Shown: positions 40,939 to 50,378 of the stretch, one piece after another
How the letters are laid out: each line of letters starts with the position of its first letter
Numbering within the stretch: the first letter of the stretch is position 1
Assembly: GCF_030165005.1 (NCBI RefSeq)
Contig: NZ_JASNNW010000006.1
Span: 124,001 to 188,000 of the forward strand
From: Blastococcus capsensis
GTDB taxonomy: Bacteria > Actinomycetota > Actinomycetes > Mycobacteriales > Geodermatophilaceae
Direction of reading: 5' to 3'
Length of the DNA: 64,000 bases
Notes under the pieces: model-generated
What the model was told of the DNA's origin: nothing
What the model saw: the letters and a program-made list of their open reading frames with translations, nothing else
Databases searched by the model: none
Made by a program: the position numbers and the translations under genes

Positions 40939-41904
40939 GTGATCAACCTGAGGACCTCGATGCGCCACCGGCCTTCCGCTCCCCCGCGGCCGCACCGACC
41001 GAGCGTTCGCACCCCGCGGCCGGGGCGCTCCCGATCCGGCCGGCTCTACTCCCTCGCGGGCCGGCTGTCCCGGGTCCTCGTCGCGACGGCGGCGGTCACC
41101 GCGACGCTGCTGGTGGTACCGGTCCTGCCCGGCCCTGCCGAATCGCCGACCGTGGGGCTCGACGCGAGCTCCCGGTCGGGGGCCGCCGGGTCGCAGGAGT
41201 CCTCCACCTCGGCGTTCCCCGGCACCTCCCCCGCGCCGGTCGCCACCGGCGGCGCCCCGGCCGGCCCAGCCGTCGCGGCGCCGTCCCCGCCGCCCATCGA
41301 CACCCTGCCGGCCGCGCCCCCGTCCACCGCGCCCCCGTCCACCGCGACCCCGACGACCGGGACCCCGACGGCCGACGTCGCGGCCGAGACCCCGACGGCC
41401 GACGTCGCGGCCGAGACCCCGACGGCCGACGTCGCGGCCGGCGCCCCGGTGCCCGTCCCGGCCCCGACGCCTCCCCCTGCACCCCCCGCTGGCGCGGCGC
41501 CGAGGGCGACCGTCGCGGCCGCCCAACCGGCCGGCTCCCCCGGCGAGGCGCAGGTGCTGGCGCTGGTGAATGCCGAGCGCGGACGTGCGGGGTGCGGACC
41601 GCTCACCGCCGACCCAGGGCTGGCCGCGGTGGCCCGGGCGCACAGCACCGACATGCGCGACCGCGGGTTCTTCGACCACGTGAACCTCGACGGGCTGGAC
41701 CCCTTCGACCGCGCGGACAGGGCCGGCGTCGCCGCGCGGGCGGAGAACATCGCCCGGGGCCAGGCCGACGCCGCCGCCGTCATGACCTCGTGGATGAACA
41801 GCCCGGGGCACCGGCAGAACATCCTCGACTGCAGCCTGACCCGGCTCGGGGTCGGCATCGCCGCGGGCCCCGGCGGCCCCTGGTGGACCCAGCTCTTCGG
41901 CTGA
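40939..41904 (+). CDS. Secreted CAP/SCP-domain protein with Pro/Thr-rich repeat linker
   Basis: 321 aa (a GTG start at 40939; ATG 40960 is an alternative). A basic N-terminus and a hydrophobic signal/anchor (about 44-65) lead to a 110-residue Pro/Ala/Thr-rich linker that contains three copies of ETPTADVAA-like units. The C-terminal CAP domain (about 195-321) shows LALVNAERGRAGCGPLTADPGL, ARAHSTDMRDRGFFDH, AENIARGQ and WMNSPGHRQNILD with its conserved His/Glu. Probably cell-surface; function of bacterial CAP proteins is not settled. Convergent with icd. Confidence 0.85.
   Translation: MINLRTSMRHRPSAPPRPHRPSVRTPRPGRSRSGRLYSLAGRLSRVLVATAAVTATLLVVPVLPGPAESPTVGLDASSRSGAAGSQESSTSAFPGTSPAPVATGGAPAGPAVAAPSPPPIDTLPAAPPSTAPPSTATPTTGTPTADVAAETPTADVAAETPTADVAAGAPVPVPAPTPPPAPPAGAAPRATVAAAQPAGSPGEAQVLALVNAERGRAGCGPLTADPGLAAVARAHSTDMRDRGFFDHVNLDGLDPFDRADRAGVAARAENIARGQADAAAVMTSWMNSPGHRQNILDCSLTRLGVGIAAGPGGPWWTQLFG
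41362..41440 (+). repeat. 27-bp tandem repeat (three units) in CAP protein linker
   Basis: Unit begins ACCCCGACGGCCGACGTCGC and ends GGCCGAG; starts at 41362, 41389 and 41416 with near-identity. Encodes TPTADVAAE repeats. Confidence 0.9.
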
Positions 41905-41928
41905 CCCCACCCCCACCCCAGCACGCTC

Positions 41929-41977
41929 ATGCGCATGGATGCGGTTCTGCGCCCCGGATGACCGCATCCATGCGCAT
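41929..41977. repeat. 17-bp perfect palindrome between CAP gene and icd
   Basis: ATGCGCATGGATGCGGT (41929-41945) is the exact inverse of ACCGCATCCATGCGCAT (41961-41977); 15-base loop. Different in sequence from the A, B and C families. Confidence 0.85.
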
Positions 41978-42011
41978 ACCGGCGCCATGGCGCCGCCCCC
42001 GGACGCGCAAC

Positions 42012-42040
42012 GGCCCCCTCACCCGCAGGGTGAGGGGGCC
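42012..42040. terminator. Hairpin terminator downstream of icd
   Basis: GGCCCCCTCACCC/GGGTGAGGGGGCC with a three-base loop, 22 bases beyond the icd stop. Confidence 0.8.
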
Positions 42041-42062
42041 GCCGGCGGTCAGCTCAGGGCGC

Positions 42063-43277
42063 TCAGGCCATGGCCTTCTGCAGGTTGGTGTCGATGGCCG
42101 CCAGGAAGTCCTGGGTGGTCAGCCACGGCTGGTCCTTGGAGATCAGCAGCGCGAGGTCCTTGGTCATCTGGCCGCTCTCGACGGTGTCGATGCAGACCTT
42201 CTCCAGCGTCTCGGCGAAGCGGGTCACCTCCGGGGTGTTGTCCAGCTTGCCGCGGTGGGCCAGACCCCGGGTCCAGGCGAAGATGGAGGCGATCGGGTTC
42301 GTCGACGTCTCCTTGCCCTGCTGGTGCTGCCGGAAGTGGCGGGTCACCGTCCCGTGGGCGGCCTCGGCCTCGACCGTGCGGCCGTCGGGGCTCATCAGCA
42401 CCGAGGTCATGAGGCCGAGCGAGCCGAAGCCCTGGGCGACGGTGTCGGACTGCACGTCACCGTCGTAGTTCTTGCAGGCCCACACGTAGCCGCCCTCCCA
42501 TTTGAGGGACGCGGCGACCATGTCGTCGATGAGCCGGTGCTCGTAGGTGATGCCGGCGGACTCGAACTTGTCCTTGAACTCGGCCTGGAAGACCTCCTCG
42601 AACAGGTCCTTGAAGCGGCCGTCGTAGGCCTTGAGGATCGTGTTCTTGGTCGACAGGTAGACGGGGTAGTTGCGCTGCAAGCCGTAGTTCATCGAGGCCC
42701 GCGCGAAGTCGCGGATCGAGTCGTCGAGGTTGTACATCGCCATCGCGACGCCGCCGCCCGGCGACTGGAAGACCTCGTGCTCGATCGGCGCGGAGCCGTC
42801 GGCAGGCTGGAAGCTGATCGTCAGCGTGCCCTCGCCGGGGAACTTGAAATCGGTGGCGCGGTACTGGTCGCCGAAGGCGTGGCGGCCGACGACGATCGGC
42901 TTGGTCCAGCCCGGCACCAGCCGCGGCACGTTCTCCATGATGATCGGCTCGCGGAAGATGACGCCGCCGAGGATGTTGCGGATCGTCCCGTTGGGCGAGC
43001 GGTACATCCGCTTCAGACCGAACTCCTCGACCCGCGCCTCGTCCGGCGTGATCGTCGCACACTTGACGCCGACGCCGTGCTTCTTGATGGCGTTCGCGGA
43101 GTCGACGGTGATCTGGTCGTCGGTCGCGTCCCGGGCCTCGATGCCCAGGTCGTAGTACTCGAGGTTCACATCGAGGTACGGCAGGATCAGCTGGTCCTTG
43201 ATGAACTGCCAGATGATCCGGGTCATCTCGTCGCCGTCGAGTTCGACGACGGTGCCCTCGACCTTGATCTTGCTCAC
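42063..43277 (-). CDS. icd: NADP-dependent isocitrate dehydrogenase (homodimeric, eukaryote-like)
   Basis: 404 aa. Oxidative decarboxylation of isocitrate to 2-oxoglutarate. Early [14 protein letters not shown], the substrate region [12 protein letters not shown] (Ser-Asn and Arg contact isocitrate), the metal aspartates in the NYDGDVQSD region, and [10 protein letters not shown] are those of the homodimeric NADP enzyme. GTG 43277 has AGGAG upstream; that SD is the end of a B-family repeat. Transcribed after mdh, separated by the repeat, so they are probably co-expressed TCA genes. Strong terminator hairpin follows. Confidence 0.96.
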   Translation of the reverse strand: MSKIKVEGTVVELDGDEMTRIIWQFIKDQLILPYLDVNLEYYDLGIEARDATDDQITVDSANAIKKHGVGVKCATITPDEARVEEFGLKRMYRSPNGTIRNILGGVIFREPIIMENVPRLVPGWTKPIVVGRHAFGDQYRATDFKFPGEGTLTISFQPADGSAPIEHEVFQSPGGGVAMAMYNLDDSIRDFARASMNYGLQRNYPVYLSTKNTILKAYDGRFKDLFEEVFQAEFKDKFESAGITYEHRLIDDMVAASLKWEGGYVWACKNYDGDVQSDTVAQGFGSLGLMTSVLMSPDGRTVEAEAAHGTVTRHFRQHQQGKETSTNPIASIFAWTRGLAHRGKLDNTPEVTRFAETLEKVCIDTVESGQMTKDLALLISKDQPWLTTQDFLAAIDTNLQKAMA

Positions 43278-43282
43278 TTGCT

Positions 43283-43357
43283 CTCCTCGCTGGCGCTCGT
43301 CGGCTGCGTTCGCAGCCGCTGCTCTGTCATCGGTGCGCTCGCAAGCTCGCGCACTCA
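43283..43357 (-). repeat. B-family junction repeat, copy 3 (mdh/icd)
   Basis: Shares 22 identical bases (43283-43304) and GCTCGCAAGCTCGC with the copy in mutA. Fills the mdh-icd gap; its minus-strand end GCGAGGAGAG supplies the SD of icd. Confidence 0.8.
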
Positions 43358-43390
43358 GGTGTTCCCTCTCTGCGGCTCTGAGCGTGCGGC

Positions 43391-44344
43391 TCAGAGGTCG
43401 GCTACGTCAGCCTGCTTGGCGCGTACGGCCTCGGCCGCCTCGCGCAGCCCGGTCAGTTCGCTCTCGGCCAGGTCGCTCTCGACGACCCGCCGCACACCGT
43501 TCCGGCCGATCTCGGCCTCGACGCCCAGGTAGACGCCGTTGATCCCGTATTCGCCGTCGACCCAGGCGCAGACCGGCATGACGGCACCGGAATCCTCCAT
43601 GACCGCCTTGGCCATCCGGGCGGCGGCGGCCGACGGCGCGTAGTACGCCGAGCCCGTCTTCAGCAGCGCCACGACCTCTGCGCCACCGTTGCGGGTGCGG
43701 TCGACCAGGTGCGCGATCCGGTCCGCGGCCATCACCTCGGACAGCGGCTTGCCGTCCACCGTGCAGCGCGAGGGCACCGGCACCATCGTGTCGCCGTGCG
43801 AGCCCAGGGTGAGGGTCTGCACGGAGCCGACCGGGACGCCGAGCTCCTCGGCGACGTTGTTGGTGAAGCGGGCCGTGTCGAGCATGCCCGCCTGGCCCAT
43901 GACCCGGTGCCTCGGGAAACCGGTGGCCAGCTGTGCCAGCGCCGTCATCTCGTCCAGCGGGTTGGACACGACGATGACCACGGCGTCCGGCGAGGTCTGC
44001 GCGATGTTCTCCGAGACCTGGCGGACGATGCCGGCATTGGTCTCGATCAGGTCCATCCGGCTCATGCCGGGCTTGCGCGGCAGACCCGCGGTGATCACGA
44101 CGACGTCGGAGCCCTCGGTGCCCTCGTAGGACCCGCCGCCGACGCCGACGACCGTGGTCTCGAAGCCCTCGATCGGCCGGGACTGGTTCATGTCGAGGGC
44201 CAGTCCCTCGGGCTTGCCCTCCACGATGTCGGTGAGCACGACGGTTTCGAAGATGCCGTACTCCGCGAGGCGCAGAGCGGTGGTGGAGCCGTAGAAACCG
44301 GCACCGACCACGGTGACCTTCCCGTTCCCGGGCTGCTTCGCCAT
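43391..44344 (-). CDS. mdh: Malate dehydrogenase (LDH-like type)
   Basis: 317 aa from ATG 44344. NAD-dependent oxidation of malate to oxaloacetate. Rossmann [26 protein letters not shown], the catalytic GSHGDTM (His) and the substrate Arg in LPRKPGMSR identify the LDH-type malate dehydrogenase. The start is fixed by a TAGGTT -10 seven bases upstream; an ORF extension to 44353 is unlikely. It precedes icd, and follows folD-DUF3017, an arrangement common in actinobacteria. Confidence 0.95.
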   Translation of the reverse strand: MAKQPGNGKVTVVGAGFYGSTTALRLAEYGIFETVVLTDIVEGKPEGLALDMNQSRPIEGFETTVVGVGGGSYEGTEGSDVVVITAGLPRKPGMSRMDLIETNAGIVRQVSENIAQTSPDAVVIVVSNPLDEMTALAQLATGFPRHRVMGQAGMLDTARFTNNVAEELGVPVGSVQTLTLGSHGDTMVPVPSRCTVDGKPLSEVMAADRIAHLVDRTRNGGAEVVALLKTGSAYYAPSAAAARMAKAVMEDSGAVMPVCAWVDGEYGINGVYLGVEAEIGRNGVRRVVESDLAESELTGLREAAEAVRAKQADVADL

Positions 44345-44351
44345 GGCGGTC

Positions 44352-44357
44352 AACCTA
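44352..44357 (-). promoter_or_regulatory. -10 box for leaderless mdh
   Basis: TAGGTT lies seven bases upstream of the mdh ATG, no SD. Confidence 0.6.
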
Positions 44358-44392
44358 TCGCTGGTCGCCGTCCCGCGCTGCCGGGGGTCCGT

Positions 44393-44692
44393 TCACGTAC
44401 CGGGAATCGACAGCGCGGCGACGGCGAGGGCGAGGCCGACCCCGGCCATGAGCACGACGTCGACCGCCCGGCTGCGCACGGCGAGGAAGCCGACCCGGCG
44501 CACCGGCAGCAGCAACCGCAGCACCGCGGCGCCCACCAGGGCCAGTGCCACGACGACCAGGCCCCAGCGCCAGTGCTCGAAGGTGACCAGGACCAGTCCG
44601 GCGCCGACCACGAGCAGCACCGCCAGCAGCGGCAGCTGCCGCACGAGCCCGGCCAGGAAAGGCCGGCGGACGTAGAGCGGCGGGCGGCTCAC
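44393..44692 (-). CDS. DUF3017 small membrane protein
   Basis: 99 aa. Three hydrophobic helices (about 22-42, 46-63, 78-97) with VRRVGFLAVRSRAVDVVLM between the last two, the DUF3017 pattern. Function unknown, but the gene is regularly found between folD and mdh in actinobacteria. GTG 44692 lies two bases after the folD stop, so it is translationally coupled. Confidence 0.88.
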   Translation of the reverse strand: MSRPPLYVRRPFLAGLVRQLPLLAVLLVVGAGLVLVTFEHWRWGLVVVALALVGAAVLRLLLPVRRVGFLAVRSRAVDVVLMAGVGLALAVAALSIPGT

Positions 44693-44694
44693 CG

Positions 44695-45564
44695 TCAGGC
44701 CGGGAGAGCCCCGGGTGCGGCCGCCTGCTCCGCGGCGAGCACCACGTTCTGCAGCAGCATGGCCCGGGTCATCGGGCCCACTCCCCCGGGGTTGGGGGCC
44801 ACGTGGCCGGCGACGTCGGCGACGTCGAGCGCGACGTCACCGGCGATCTTCCCGTCGACCCGGCTCACGCCCACGTCGAGCACGGCGGCCCCCGGCCGCA
44901 CCATGTCCGCGGTGATCAGCCCGGGCACCCCGGCGGCGGCGACCACGATGTCGGCGGAACGGACGTGCCCGGCGACGTCGCGGGTGCCGGTGTGGCACAG
45001 GGTCACCGTGGCGTTCTCCGACCGGCGGGTGAGGAGCAGGCCGAGCGGGCGGCCCACCGTGATGCCGCGACCGATGACGACGACCTCCGCTCCGGCGATC
45101 GGCACGTCGTGGCGGCGCAGCAGCTCGACGATGCCGACCGGGGTGCAGGGCAGCGGGCCGGACACGTTCAGGACCAGGCGGCCCAGGTTGACCGGATGCA
45201 GCCCGTCCGCATCCTTGACGGGATCCATCGCCTCCAGGACGGCGCTCTCCTCGATGCCCTCCGGCAGCGGGAGCTGGACGATGTAGCCGGTGCAGGTGGG
45301 GTCGGCGTTCAGCTCCTCCACCACGGCGAGCACGTCGGCCTGGCTGGCTGTGGCGGGGAGTTCCCGCTGGATGCTCGCGATGCCGACCTGGGCGCAGTCG
45401 GAGTGCTTCGCGTTCACGTACCAGCGGCTGCCGGGATCGTCGCCGACGAGCAGCGTGCCCAGCCCCGGCCGGCGACCGGCCGCGGTGAGGGCTGCCACCC
45501 GTTCGGTGAGCTCCTCGCGGATCGTCGCCGCGGTGGCCTTGCCGTCCAGGATCGTCGCGGGCAC
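44695..45564 (-). CDS. folD: Bifunctional methylenetetrahydrofolate dehydrogenase/cyclohydrolase
   Basis: 289 aa. Interconverts 5,10-methylene-THF, methenyl-THF and 10-formyl-THF, giving the formyl donor used by PurN and PurH nearby. [14 protein letters not shown] contains the catalytic Tyr/Lys pair; [32 protein letters not shown] and the C-terminal [14 protein letters not shown] are intact. GTG 45564, six bases after CAGACT, a -10-like box shared with another gene in this window, so possibly leaderless. Confidence 0.96.
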   Translation of the reverse strand: MPATILDGKATAATIREELTERVAALTAAGRRPGLGTLLVGDDPGSRWYVNAKHSDCAQVGIASIQRELPATASQADVLAVVEELNADPTCTGYIVQLPLPEGIEESAVLEAMDPVKDADGLHPVNLGRLVLNVSGPLPCTPVGIVELLRRHDVPIAGAEVVVIGRGITVGRPLGLLLTRRSENATVTLCHTGTRDVAGHVRSADIVVAAAGVPGLITADMVRPGAAVLDVGVSRVDGKIAGDVALDVADVAGHVAPNPGGVGPMTRAMLLQNVVLAAEQAAAPGALPA

Positions 45565-45686
45565 GCCGACAGTCTGCCGGAGAGGGTCCCGCCGACGCCG
45601 ATCCGGCCCTGGCCTCGCCGTGCGGGTCGTCCGGCCCGGCGACATGCGGAGGTGCGCGATGACCGAGCGCGACCGGAGCAGGACCG

Positions 45687-45974
45687 GTGCGACCGCGTCC
45701 CACGGCGCCGGTCTACTCCGACCGGCCGGTGGCCTTTCGCGGCCCCGAGAGCCTCGGCGGCCAGCTGCTCTGGCTCCCCGCCCGCACCCACCGGTTCCTC
45801 GGGTCCGTGGCACTCCTGGTCAGCGCCGTCGTCACCGCGGCCGTCGTCGTCCCGCTCGCGGACGTCGACTGGGAGGTCGGCGCCTTCGGTCCCGGCTTCT
45901 GGTGCGCGATCGCCGTCGCCGTCCTCGGCCTGCTCGGGTCGCTGAAGGCGCTGCTGACCGGCCCGAGGTACTGA
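45687..45974 (+). CDS. Small two-helix membrane protein
   Basis: 95 aa, not recognised. GTG 45687 follows GGAGCAGGA. Two hydrophobic helices (about 37-58 and 72-92) with an Arg/Pro-rich N-terminus; the rest is short linkers. Another frame opens from ATG 45659 but gives no membrane-like protein. A perfect small hairpin follows the stop. Real gene status is moderate: length and helices are credible, homologues cannot be checked. Confidence 0.5.
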   Translation: MRPRPTAPVYSDRPVAFRGPESLGGQLLWLPARTHRFLGSVALLVSAVVTAAVVVPLADVDWEVGAFGPGFWCAIAVAVLGLLGSLKALLTGPRY

Positions 45975-45980
45975 GCACAT

Positions 45981-45999
45981 CGTCATCCTCCGGATGACG
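45981..45999. terminator. CCTCCGG-loop hairpin after the 95-aa membrane protein gene
   Basis: CGTCATCC/GGATGACG around TCC, seven bases after the stop. Same CCTCCGG apex as hairpins at 46.06 and 59.7-59.96 kb. Confidence 0.6.
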
Positions 46000-46095
46000 A
46001 CGCGGCCAACGGCCGTCCCCAGCTGCGCGGCGCCGCTGAGTCACGCCTGCGCGGACCCTCCGGGCCCACTCGGCGTGACCGTGCGATCGGTGTGA

Positions 46096-46824
46096 TCAGT
46101 CCACGACGACGGCGCCGTGGGCGCGGGCGAACTGCACCGCCTGCACGAGGTCGAGGCGGACGCCGGTGAGCTCGAAGGCGTGCCAGTTGATCTCGTCGGT
46201 GGAGGCGCCGCGCAGGTCGGTGCCGCGGAGCTTGGCGCCCTGGAGCCTGGCGCGGCCCAGGTCAGCGCCGGTCAGATCGCACTCGCGCAGGTCGGCGTCG
46301 GTGAGGTCGGCCTCCCGGAACCGCTGGCCGGAGAGATCCAACCCGGAGAGGTCGGCGCCGCGCAGCGCCGCGTAGCTCCAGTCGCACTCGGTCGCCGTCA
46401 TCGGTCGCAGGCGCGCGCCCGGGAACTGGGAGCCGGTGAGCTTGCACCCGTCCCAGGTGGCGTCGATGAGCGTCGCGCGGTCGAACCGGCAGGACAGGAA
46501 CGCCGACCCCAGGTGCCGCGCGCCGGCCATGCGCACCCCGGTGAGGATGCACTGGTCGAACACGCACCGCCGGGTGACCAGCTCCTCCAGCCCGGCGTCG
46601 TCGAAACGGCAGCGGAGGAACGTGACGCCGTCCAGCTCGGCGCCCCACCAGTCGACCCGGGCGAAGTCCTCCGCCTCGACGACGGCGCCTGCCTCCGGCG
46701 GGCCGACGTGCGGTTTCGGCCCCGTGCGGGGGCCCGACGCGAGCCTGCGAGCGGTGGGGGGACGAAGGACCCCGTTCCCCTCACCCTTCGCAGGCTCAGG
46801 GTGAGCCTCTGGACGGGGCCTCAA
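46096..46824 (-). CDS. Pentapeptide-repeat protein
   Basis: 242 aa if started at TTG 46824, which overlaps the purH stop as TTGA; no ATG or GTG occurs in frame until inside the repeat fold. Residues 1-35 are encoded by a C-family repeat ([14 protein letters not shown]). The core from about residue 65 shows A(D/N)LxX pentads, e.g. [62 protein letters not shown], forming a right-handed quadrilateral beta-helix. Such proteins can mimic DNA (Qnr/MfpA), but function here is unknown. Confidence 0.78.
   Translation of the reverse strand: MRPRPEAHPEPAKGEGNGVLRPPTARRLASGPRTGPKPHVGPPEAGAVVEAEDFARVDWWGAELDGVTFLRCRFDDAGLEELVTRRCVFDQCILTGVRMAGARHLGSAFLSCRFDRATLIDATWDGCKLTGSQFPGARLRPMTATECDWSYAALRGADLSGLDLSGQRFREADLTDADLRECDLTGADLGRARLQGAKLRGTDLRGASTDEINWHAFELTGVRLDLVQAVQFARAHGAVVVD
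46728..46820. repeat. C-family hairpin, copy 5 (compound, inside pentapeptide gene start)
   Basis: Main arms GGACCCCGTTCC (46767-46778) and GGACGGGGCC (46811-46820); inner stem CTCACCCT/AGGGTGAG; loop CGCAGGCT. A preceding half copy with CGAGCCTGCGAGC sits at 46728-46766. It is read through by the pentapeptide gene. Confidence 0.7.
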
Positions 46825-48371
46825 TGCGCGAAGTGACGGGTGCCGGTCAGGTACAGCGCCACGCCCGCGGCGGCCGCCGCGGCGACGACCTCGTCGTCGC
46901 GCACCGACCCGCCGGGCTGGACCACCGCGCGCACGCCCGCGTCCAGCAGCACCTGCAGGCCGTCGGCGAACGGGAAGAACGCGTCGGAGGCGGCGACCGA
47001 ACCGGTGGCCCGCTCCCCCGCCCGCGCAACCGCGAGGCGCGCGGAGTCGACCCGGTTGACCTGGCCCATGCCCACGCCGACGGTCGCCCGGTCGTGCGCC
47101 AGCAGGATCGCGTTGCTCTTGACCGCGCGCACCGCCCGCCAGGCGAAGACGAGGTCATCGAGGCCGGCGGCGTCCAGCGGCTCGCCGGTGGCCAGCGTCC
47201 AGGTCGTCGGGTCGTCGCCCGCGGCGTCGATGCGGTCGCGGCCCTGCAGCAGCAGCCCGCCGCTGATCGGGCGCAGCTCGATCCCGCTCTCGGGCAGGTG
47301 CGGCAGCCGCAGCAGCCGCACGTTCTTCTTGCCGGTCAGCACCGCCACCGCGTCGTCGGTGAACGACGGGGCGACGACCACCTCGGTGAAGACCTCCGCC
47401 ACCTGCTCGGCCATCGTGAGGTCTACCTCGCGGTTGGCGGCGATCACGCCGCCGAACGCCGACACCGGGTCGCAGGCGTGCGCCTTGCGGTGCGCGGCGG
47501 CGATGTCTGCGCCCACGGCGATCCCGCACGGGTTGGCGTGCTTGATGATCGCCACGCACGGCTCGTCGTGGTCGTGCGCGGCGCGCCAGGCGGCGTCGGT
47601 GTCGACGTAGTTGTTGTAGGACATCTGCTTGCCGTGCAGCTGCTCGGCGTGCGCGAGCCCGGGCCGGTCGGAGCGGTACAGCGCGGCGCGCTGGTGCGGG
47701 TTCTCCCCGTAGCGCAGCACGTCGGTGCGCGCCCAGTTCGCGCCGACCCAGCCGGGGAAGCCGCTGTCGTCGTCGGGCGCGAGCACGTTGCCCATCCAGG
47801 AGGCGACGGCGATGTCGTAGCTCGCCGTGTGCCGGAACGCGGCCGCGGCCAGCTGCTGGCGCTCGGCCAGGCTGAACCCGCCGGCGCCGACCGCGGCGAG
47901 GACGTCGCCGTAGCGCGCCGGGTCGACGACGACGGCGACCGACGGGTGGTTCTTGGCCGCGGCGCGGACCATGGCCGGGCCCCCGATGTCGATCTGCTCG
48001 ACGCACTCGTCGGGGCTCGCCCCGGAGGCGACCGTCTCGGTGAACGGGTACAGGTTGACCACCACGAGGTCGAACGCCACGATCCCCAGGTCCGCGAGCT
48101 GGGTCACGTGCGCGTCCTTGCGCCGGTCGGCCAGGATGCCGGCGTGCACGGCGGGGTGCAGGGTCTTCACCCGGCCGTCCAGGCACTCGGGGAAGCCGGT
48201 GACCTGCTCGACCGGCGTCACGGGCACCCCCGCACCGGCGATCCGCCGCGCAGTGGCACCGGTGCTGACCAGTTCCACACCGGCCGCGGCCAGGCCGCGG
48301 GCGAGATCCTCGATCCCGGTTTTGTCGTAGACGCCCAGCAGGGCGCGGCGGATCGGCGTGCGGTCGCTCAT
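46821..48371 (-). CDS. purH: AICAR transformylase/IMP cyclohydrolase
   Basis: 516 aa, full length. Last two steps of de novo IMP synthesis. The MGS-like cyclohydrolase domain (1-200: [47 protein letters not shown]) precedes the transformylase domain ([23 protein letters not shown] with the catalytic Lys-His, [22 protein letters not shown]). ATG 48371 lies right at the purN stop (shares one base), so purN-purH are coupled; the stop overlaps the pentapeptide gene start. Confidence 0.97.
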   Translation of the reverse strand: MSDRTPIRRALLGVYDKTGIEDLARGLAAAGVELVSTGATARRIAGAGVPVTPVEQVTGFPECLDGRVKTLHPAVHAGILADRRKDAHVTQLADLGIVAFDLVVVNLYPFTETVASGASPDECVEQIDIGGPAMVRAAAKNHPSVAVVVDPARYGDVLAAVGAGGFSLAERQQLAAAAFRHTASYDIAVASWMGNVLAPDDDSGFPGWVGANWARTDVLRYGENPHQRAALYRSDRPGLAHAEQLHGKQMSYNNYVDTDAAWRAAHDHDEPCVAIIKHANPCGIAVGADIAAAHRKAHACDPVSAFGGVIAANREVDLTMAEQVAEVFTEVVVAPSFTDDAVAVLTGKKNVRLLRLPHLPESGIELRPISGGLLLQGRDRIDAAGDDPTTWTLATGEPLDAAGLDDLVFAWRAVRAVKSNAILLAHDRATVGVGMGQVNRVDSARLAVARAGERATGSVAASDAFFPFADGLQVLLDAGVRAVVQPGGSVRDDEVVAAAAAAGVALYLTGTRHFAH

Positions 48372-49012
48372 CAGGGGCTCTTCCTCGTCGGGGGCGGGCT
48401 GGTCGGGGGTGGAGTGACGAACTCCGCCACCGTCTCCACCAGGAGCTCGCGCTCCACGTCCTTGATCCGCTCGTGCAGCCGCGCCTCGTCGTCGCCCGGC
48501 AGCACCAGCACCTCGCGCTGGGCCAGCACCGGCCCCGTGTCGACGCCGGCGTCCACCAGGTGCACGGTCGCGCCCGTGACCGGGACCCCCGCCGCGAGCG
48601 CGTCGCGCACGGCGGAGGCGCCGGGGAAGGCCGGCAGCAGCGCCGGGTGGGTGTTGAGGAACCGTTCCCCGAACGCGCCCAGGACCGCCGGCCCGACGAT
48701 CTTCATGAAGCCGGCGGAGACGACCAGGTCGGGAGCGAAGCCGGCGATCCGGCCGGCCAGTGCCTCGTCCCAGGCAGCGCGGTCGGGATGGTCACCGACG
48801 GCGCAGACGAAGGTGGGCAGCCCGCGCCGGCGGGCGTGCTCCAGGCCGGGGGCGTCGCGGTCGGCCCCGACCGCGACGACGACGGCGGGATAGCCGGGAT
48901 CGTCGGTCGCCGCCAGCAGGGCCGCGCACAGCGACCCGGTGCCCGAGAGCAGGACCACGAGCCGCGCCCGGTGCGGAGGCTCGGCCGATGCCCCTGTCTC
49001 ACCCACGCCCAC
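48371..49012 (-). CDS. purN: Phosphoribosylglycinamide formyltransferase
   Basis: 213 aa. 10-formyl-THF-dependent formylation of [28 protein letters not shown], the catalytic Asn-His-Asp set in [12 protein letters not shown], and [15 protein letters not shown] are intact. GTG 49012 is chosen because TAGGGT lies seven bases upstream with no SD (leaderless). It is the first gene of purN-purH-pentapeptide. Confidence 0.95.
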   Translation of the reverse strand: MGVGETGASAEPPHRARLVVLLSGTGSLCAALLAATDDPGYPAVVVAVGADRDAPGLEHARRRGLPTFVCAVGDHPDRAAWDEALAGRIAGFAPDLVVSAGFMKIVGPAVLGAFGERFLNTHPALLPAFPGASAVRDALAAGVPVTGATVHLVDAGVDTGPVLAQREVLVLPGDDEARLHERIKDVERELLVETVAEFVTPPPTSPPPTRKSP

Positions 49013-49019
49013 GGGCTCG

Positions 49020-49025
49020 ACCCTA
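49020..49025 (-). promoter_or_regulatory. -10 box for leaderless purN operon
   Basis: TAGGGT (in TTATAGGGT) seven bases before the purN GTG. Confidence 0.65.
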
Positions 49026-49040
49026 TAAGGACACCCACGA

Positions 49041-49094
49041 GGACCCCGTCCCCCTCGCCACTCGCAGGCTCGCGACGAGCCTCCGGACGGGGCC
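49041..49094. terminator. C-family intergenic hairpin, copy 6
   Basis: Arms GGACCCCGTCC (49041-49051) and GGACGGGGCC (49085-49094); apical CTCGCAGGCTCG. Just after the DUF6350 stop and before the purN promoter. Confidence 0.75.
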
Positions 49095-49098
49095 ACGT

Positions 49099-50295
49099 TC
49101 AGCCGAACGCCCGCCACCGGGTCACCGCGCCGGCCACCGCCGCCGCGATCCCGGCCTGCGCGGCGACCGCGATACCGGTGGCCACCGGCGGCGCCCCGAT
49201 CACCGCCAGCGCCCCGTCCCCCAGCGAGCCGCCGGCCACCCAGGCGAGGACGCCGGCGACCACCCCGAGCAGGACGCCGGTCAGCAGCCCGGCCAGCCCG
49301 GCGACGACGGAGCCGCTCCGGGAGCCGCTGGACCATCGCGCGAGCGTCGCGCCGGCCACCAGCCCCGCCACGGCCGGGATCACCTGGGAGACGAAGGCGA
49401 CCAGCGGAACCGCCTGGGTGTCCGGCAGCCCCGCCAGCAACGGCAGGGCGGGCACCGCCCCCAGCGTCACGCCGTGCACCGAGACGAGCGTGCCGCTGCC
49501 GACGTAGAACCCCGGCCCGGCGGCGAGGCCGAGGACGGCGACCCCCGCGTTGGGCAGGAGGAGGACCCCCAGCCCCAGCAGTCCGGCGGCCCCTGCGCCG
49601 GCGCCGCCGAGAGAGCCGGACACGGCCGCGTACCCCGCAGCATCGCTGCCCAGCGCCACGGCCACGACCACCAGGCCCAGCGCGAGGGCGGTGAGGGTTC
49701 CGGCCAGCACCCCCCGGAGCACGGGTCGCACCATCCCGGGCAGCCGGTCGAGCGCGGCGTCGATCGAACCGGACTCCCGGCCGGCACCCCAGCCGACGGC
49801 GCTCACCGCCAGAGCGGCCGGGGCCAGCAGGGTCCGCAGCCAGCCGATGCCCGCGGTCCCGTCGTCGACGACCAGAGCCAGCAGCCCGGTCAGCACCAGG
49901 TGGAGGGCCACCACCGAGCCGGCGGCCCGGGCGACGTCCCGCCCGCTCGAGCCGTCGTCGAGGAGCCGGACGGCCACCCGACCGGCCCAGGACAGCCCCC
50001 TGGCCACCAGGAGGGTCAGCAGCAGCGGCGCCAGGACCAGCGGCCCCGAGGGGAGCAGCAGTTCCCCGCCCTGCGCGAGCAGCCACAGTCGCGCGGCGAG
50101 GGCGGCCGACGCTCCGAGCGGCATGCCGCCGGTCGGGTCCAGCGCCTGGACGACGACCAGTGCGAGGACCAGCCCGGCGAGGCCGGCGACGGTGACGGCC
50201 ACGGTCGCGGCGGCGGTGAGGACGACGGAGGCAGCCGACCGTGCGGCCGTCCCGGCGTCCCGCCGAGAGGGCCGGCGTGCGAGCAGGGTGACCAC
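49099..50295 (-). CDS. DUF6350 polytopic membrane protein (PerM-like)
   Basis: 398 aa, about ten hydrophobic helices and few charged loops. Gene order sucC-sucD-(Pro-rich membrane protein)-this gene-purN-purH matches mycobacterial Rv0951-Rv0957, where Rv0955 is PerM, a membrane protein needed for cell division and persistence. I therefore call it a PerM/DUF6350 homologue; the low-complexity helices alone would not be enough. Starts at GTG 50295. Confidence 0.8.
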   Translation of the reverse strand: MVTLLARRPSRRDAGTAARSAASVVLTAAATVAVTVAGLAGLVLALVVVQALDPTGGMPLGASAALAARLWLLAQGGELLLPSGPLVLAPLLLTLLVARGLSWAGRVAVRLLDDGSSGRDVARAAGSVVALHLVLTGLLALVVDDGTAGIGWLRTLLAPAALAVSAVGWGAGRESGSIDAALDRLPGMVRPVLRGVLAGTLTALALGLVVVAVALGSDAAGYAAVSGSLGGAGAGAAGLLGLGVLLLPNAGVAVLGLAAGPGFYVGSGTLVSVHGVTLGAVPALPLLAGLPDTQAVPLVAFVSQVIPAVAGLVAGATLARWSSGSRSGSVVAGLAGLLTGVLLGVVAGVLAWVAGGSLGDGALAVIGAPPVATGIAVAAQAGIAAAVAGAVTRWRAFG

Positions 50296-50378
50296 CTCTC
50301 CACTCTCGCAAGCTCCCCCGGCGGATGCGGAGCACTCGCCGGAGCCGGGTGGTGCGTGTCGGCGGCGCCGGAGCGGGA

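Noticed and set aside
45290-45997. Long plus-strand frame beginning inside folD and running through the small membrane-protein region
   Set aside because: It is antisense to folD and gives a low-complexity Arg/Gly/Pro product; the 95-codon frame from 45687 has two clear hydrophobic helices instead.
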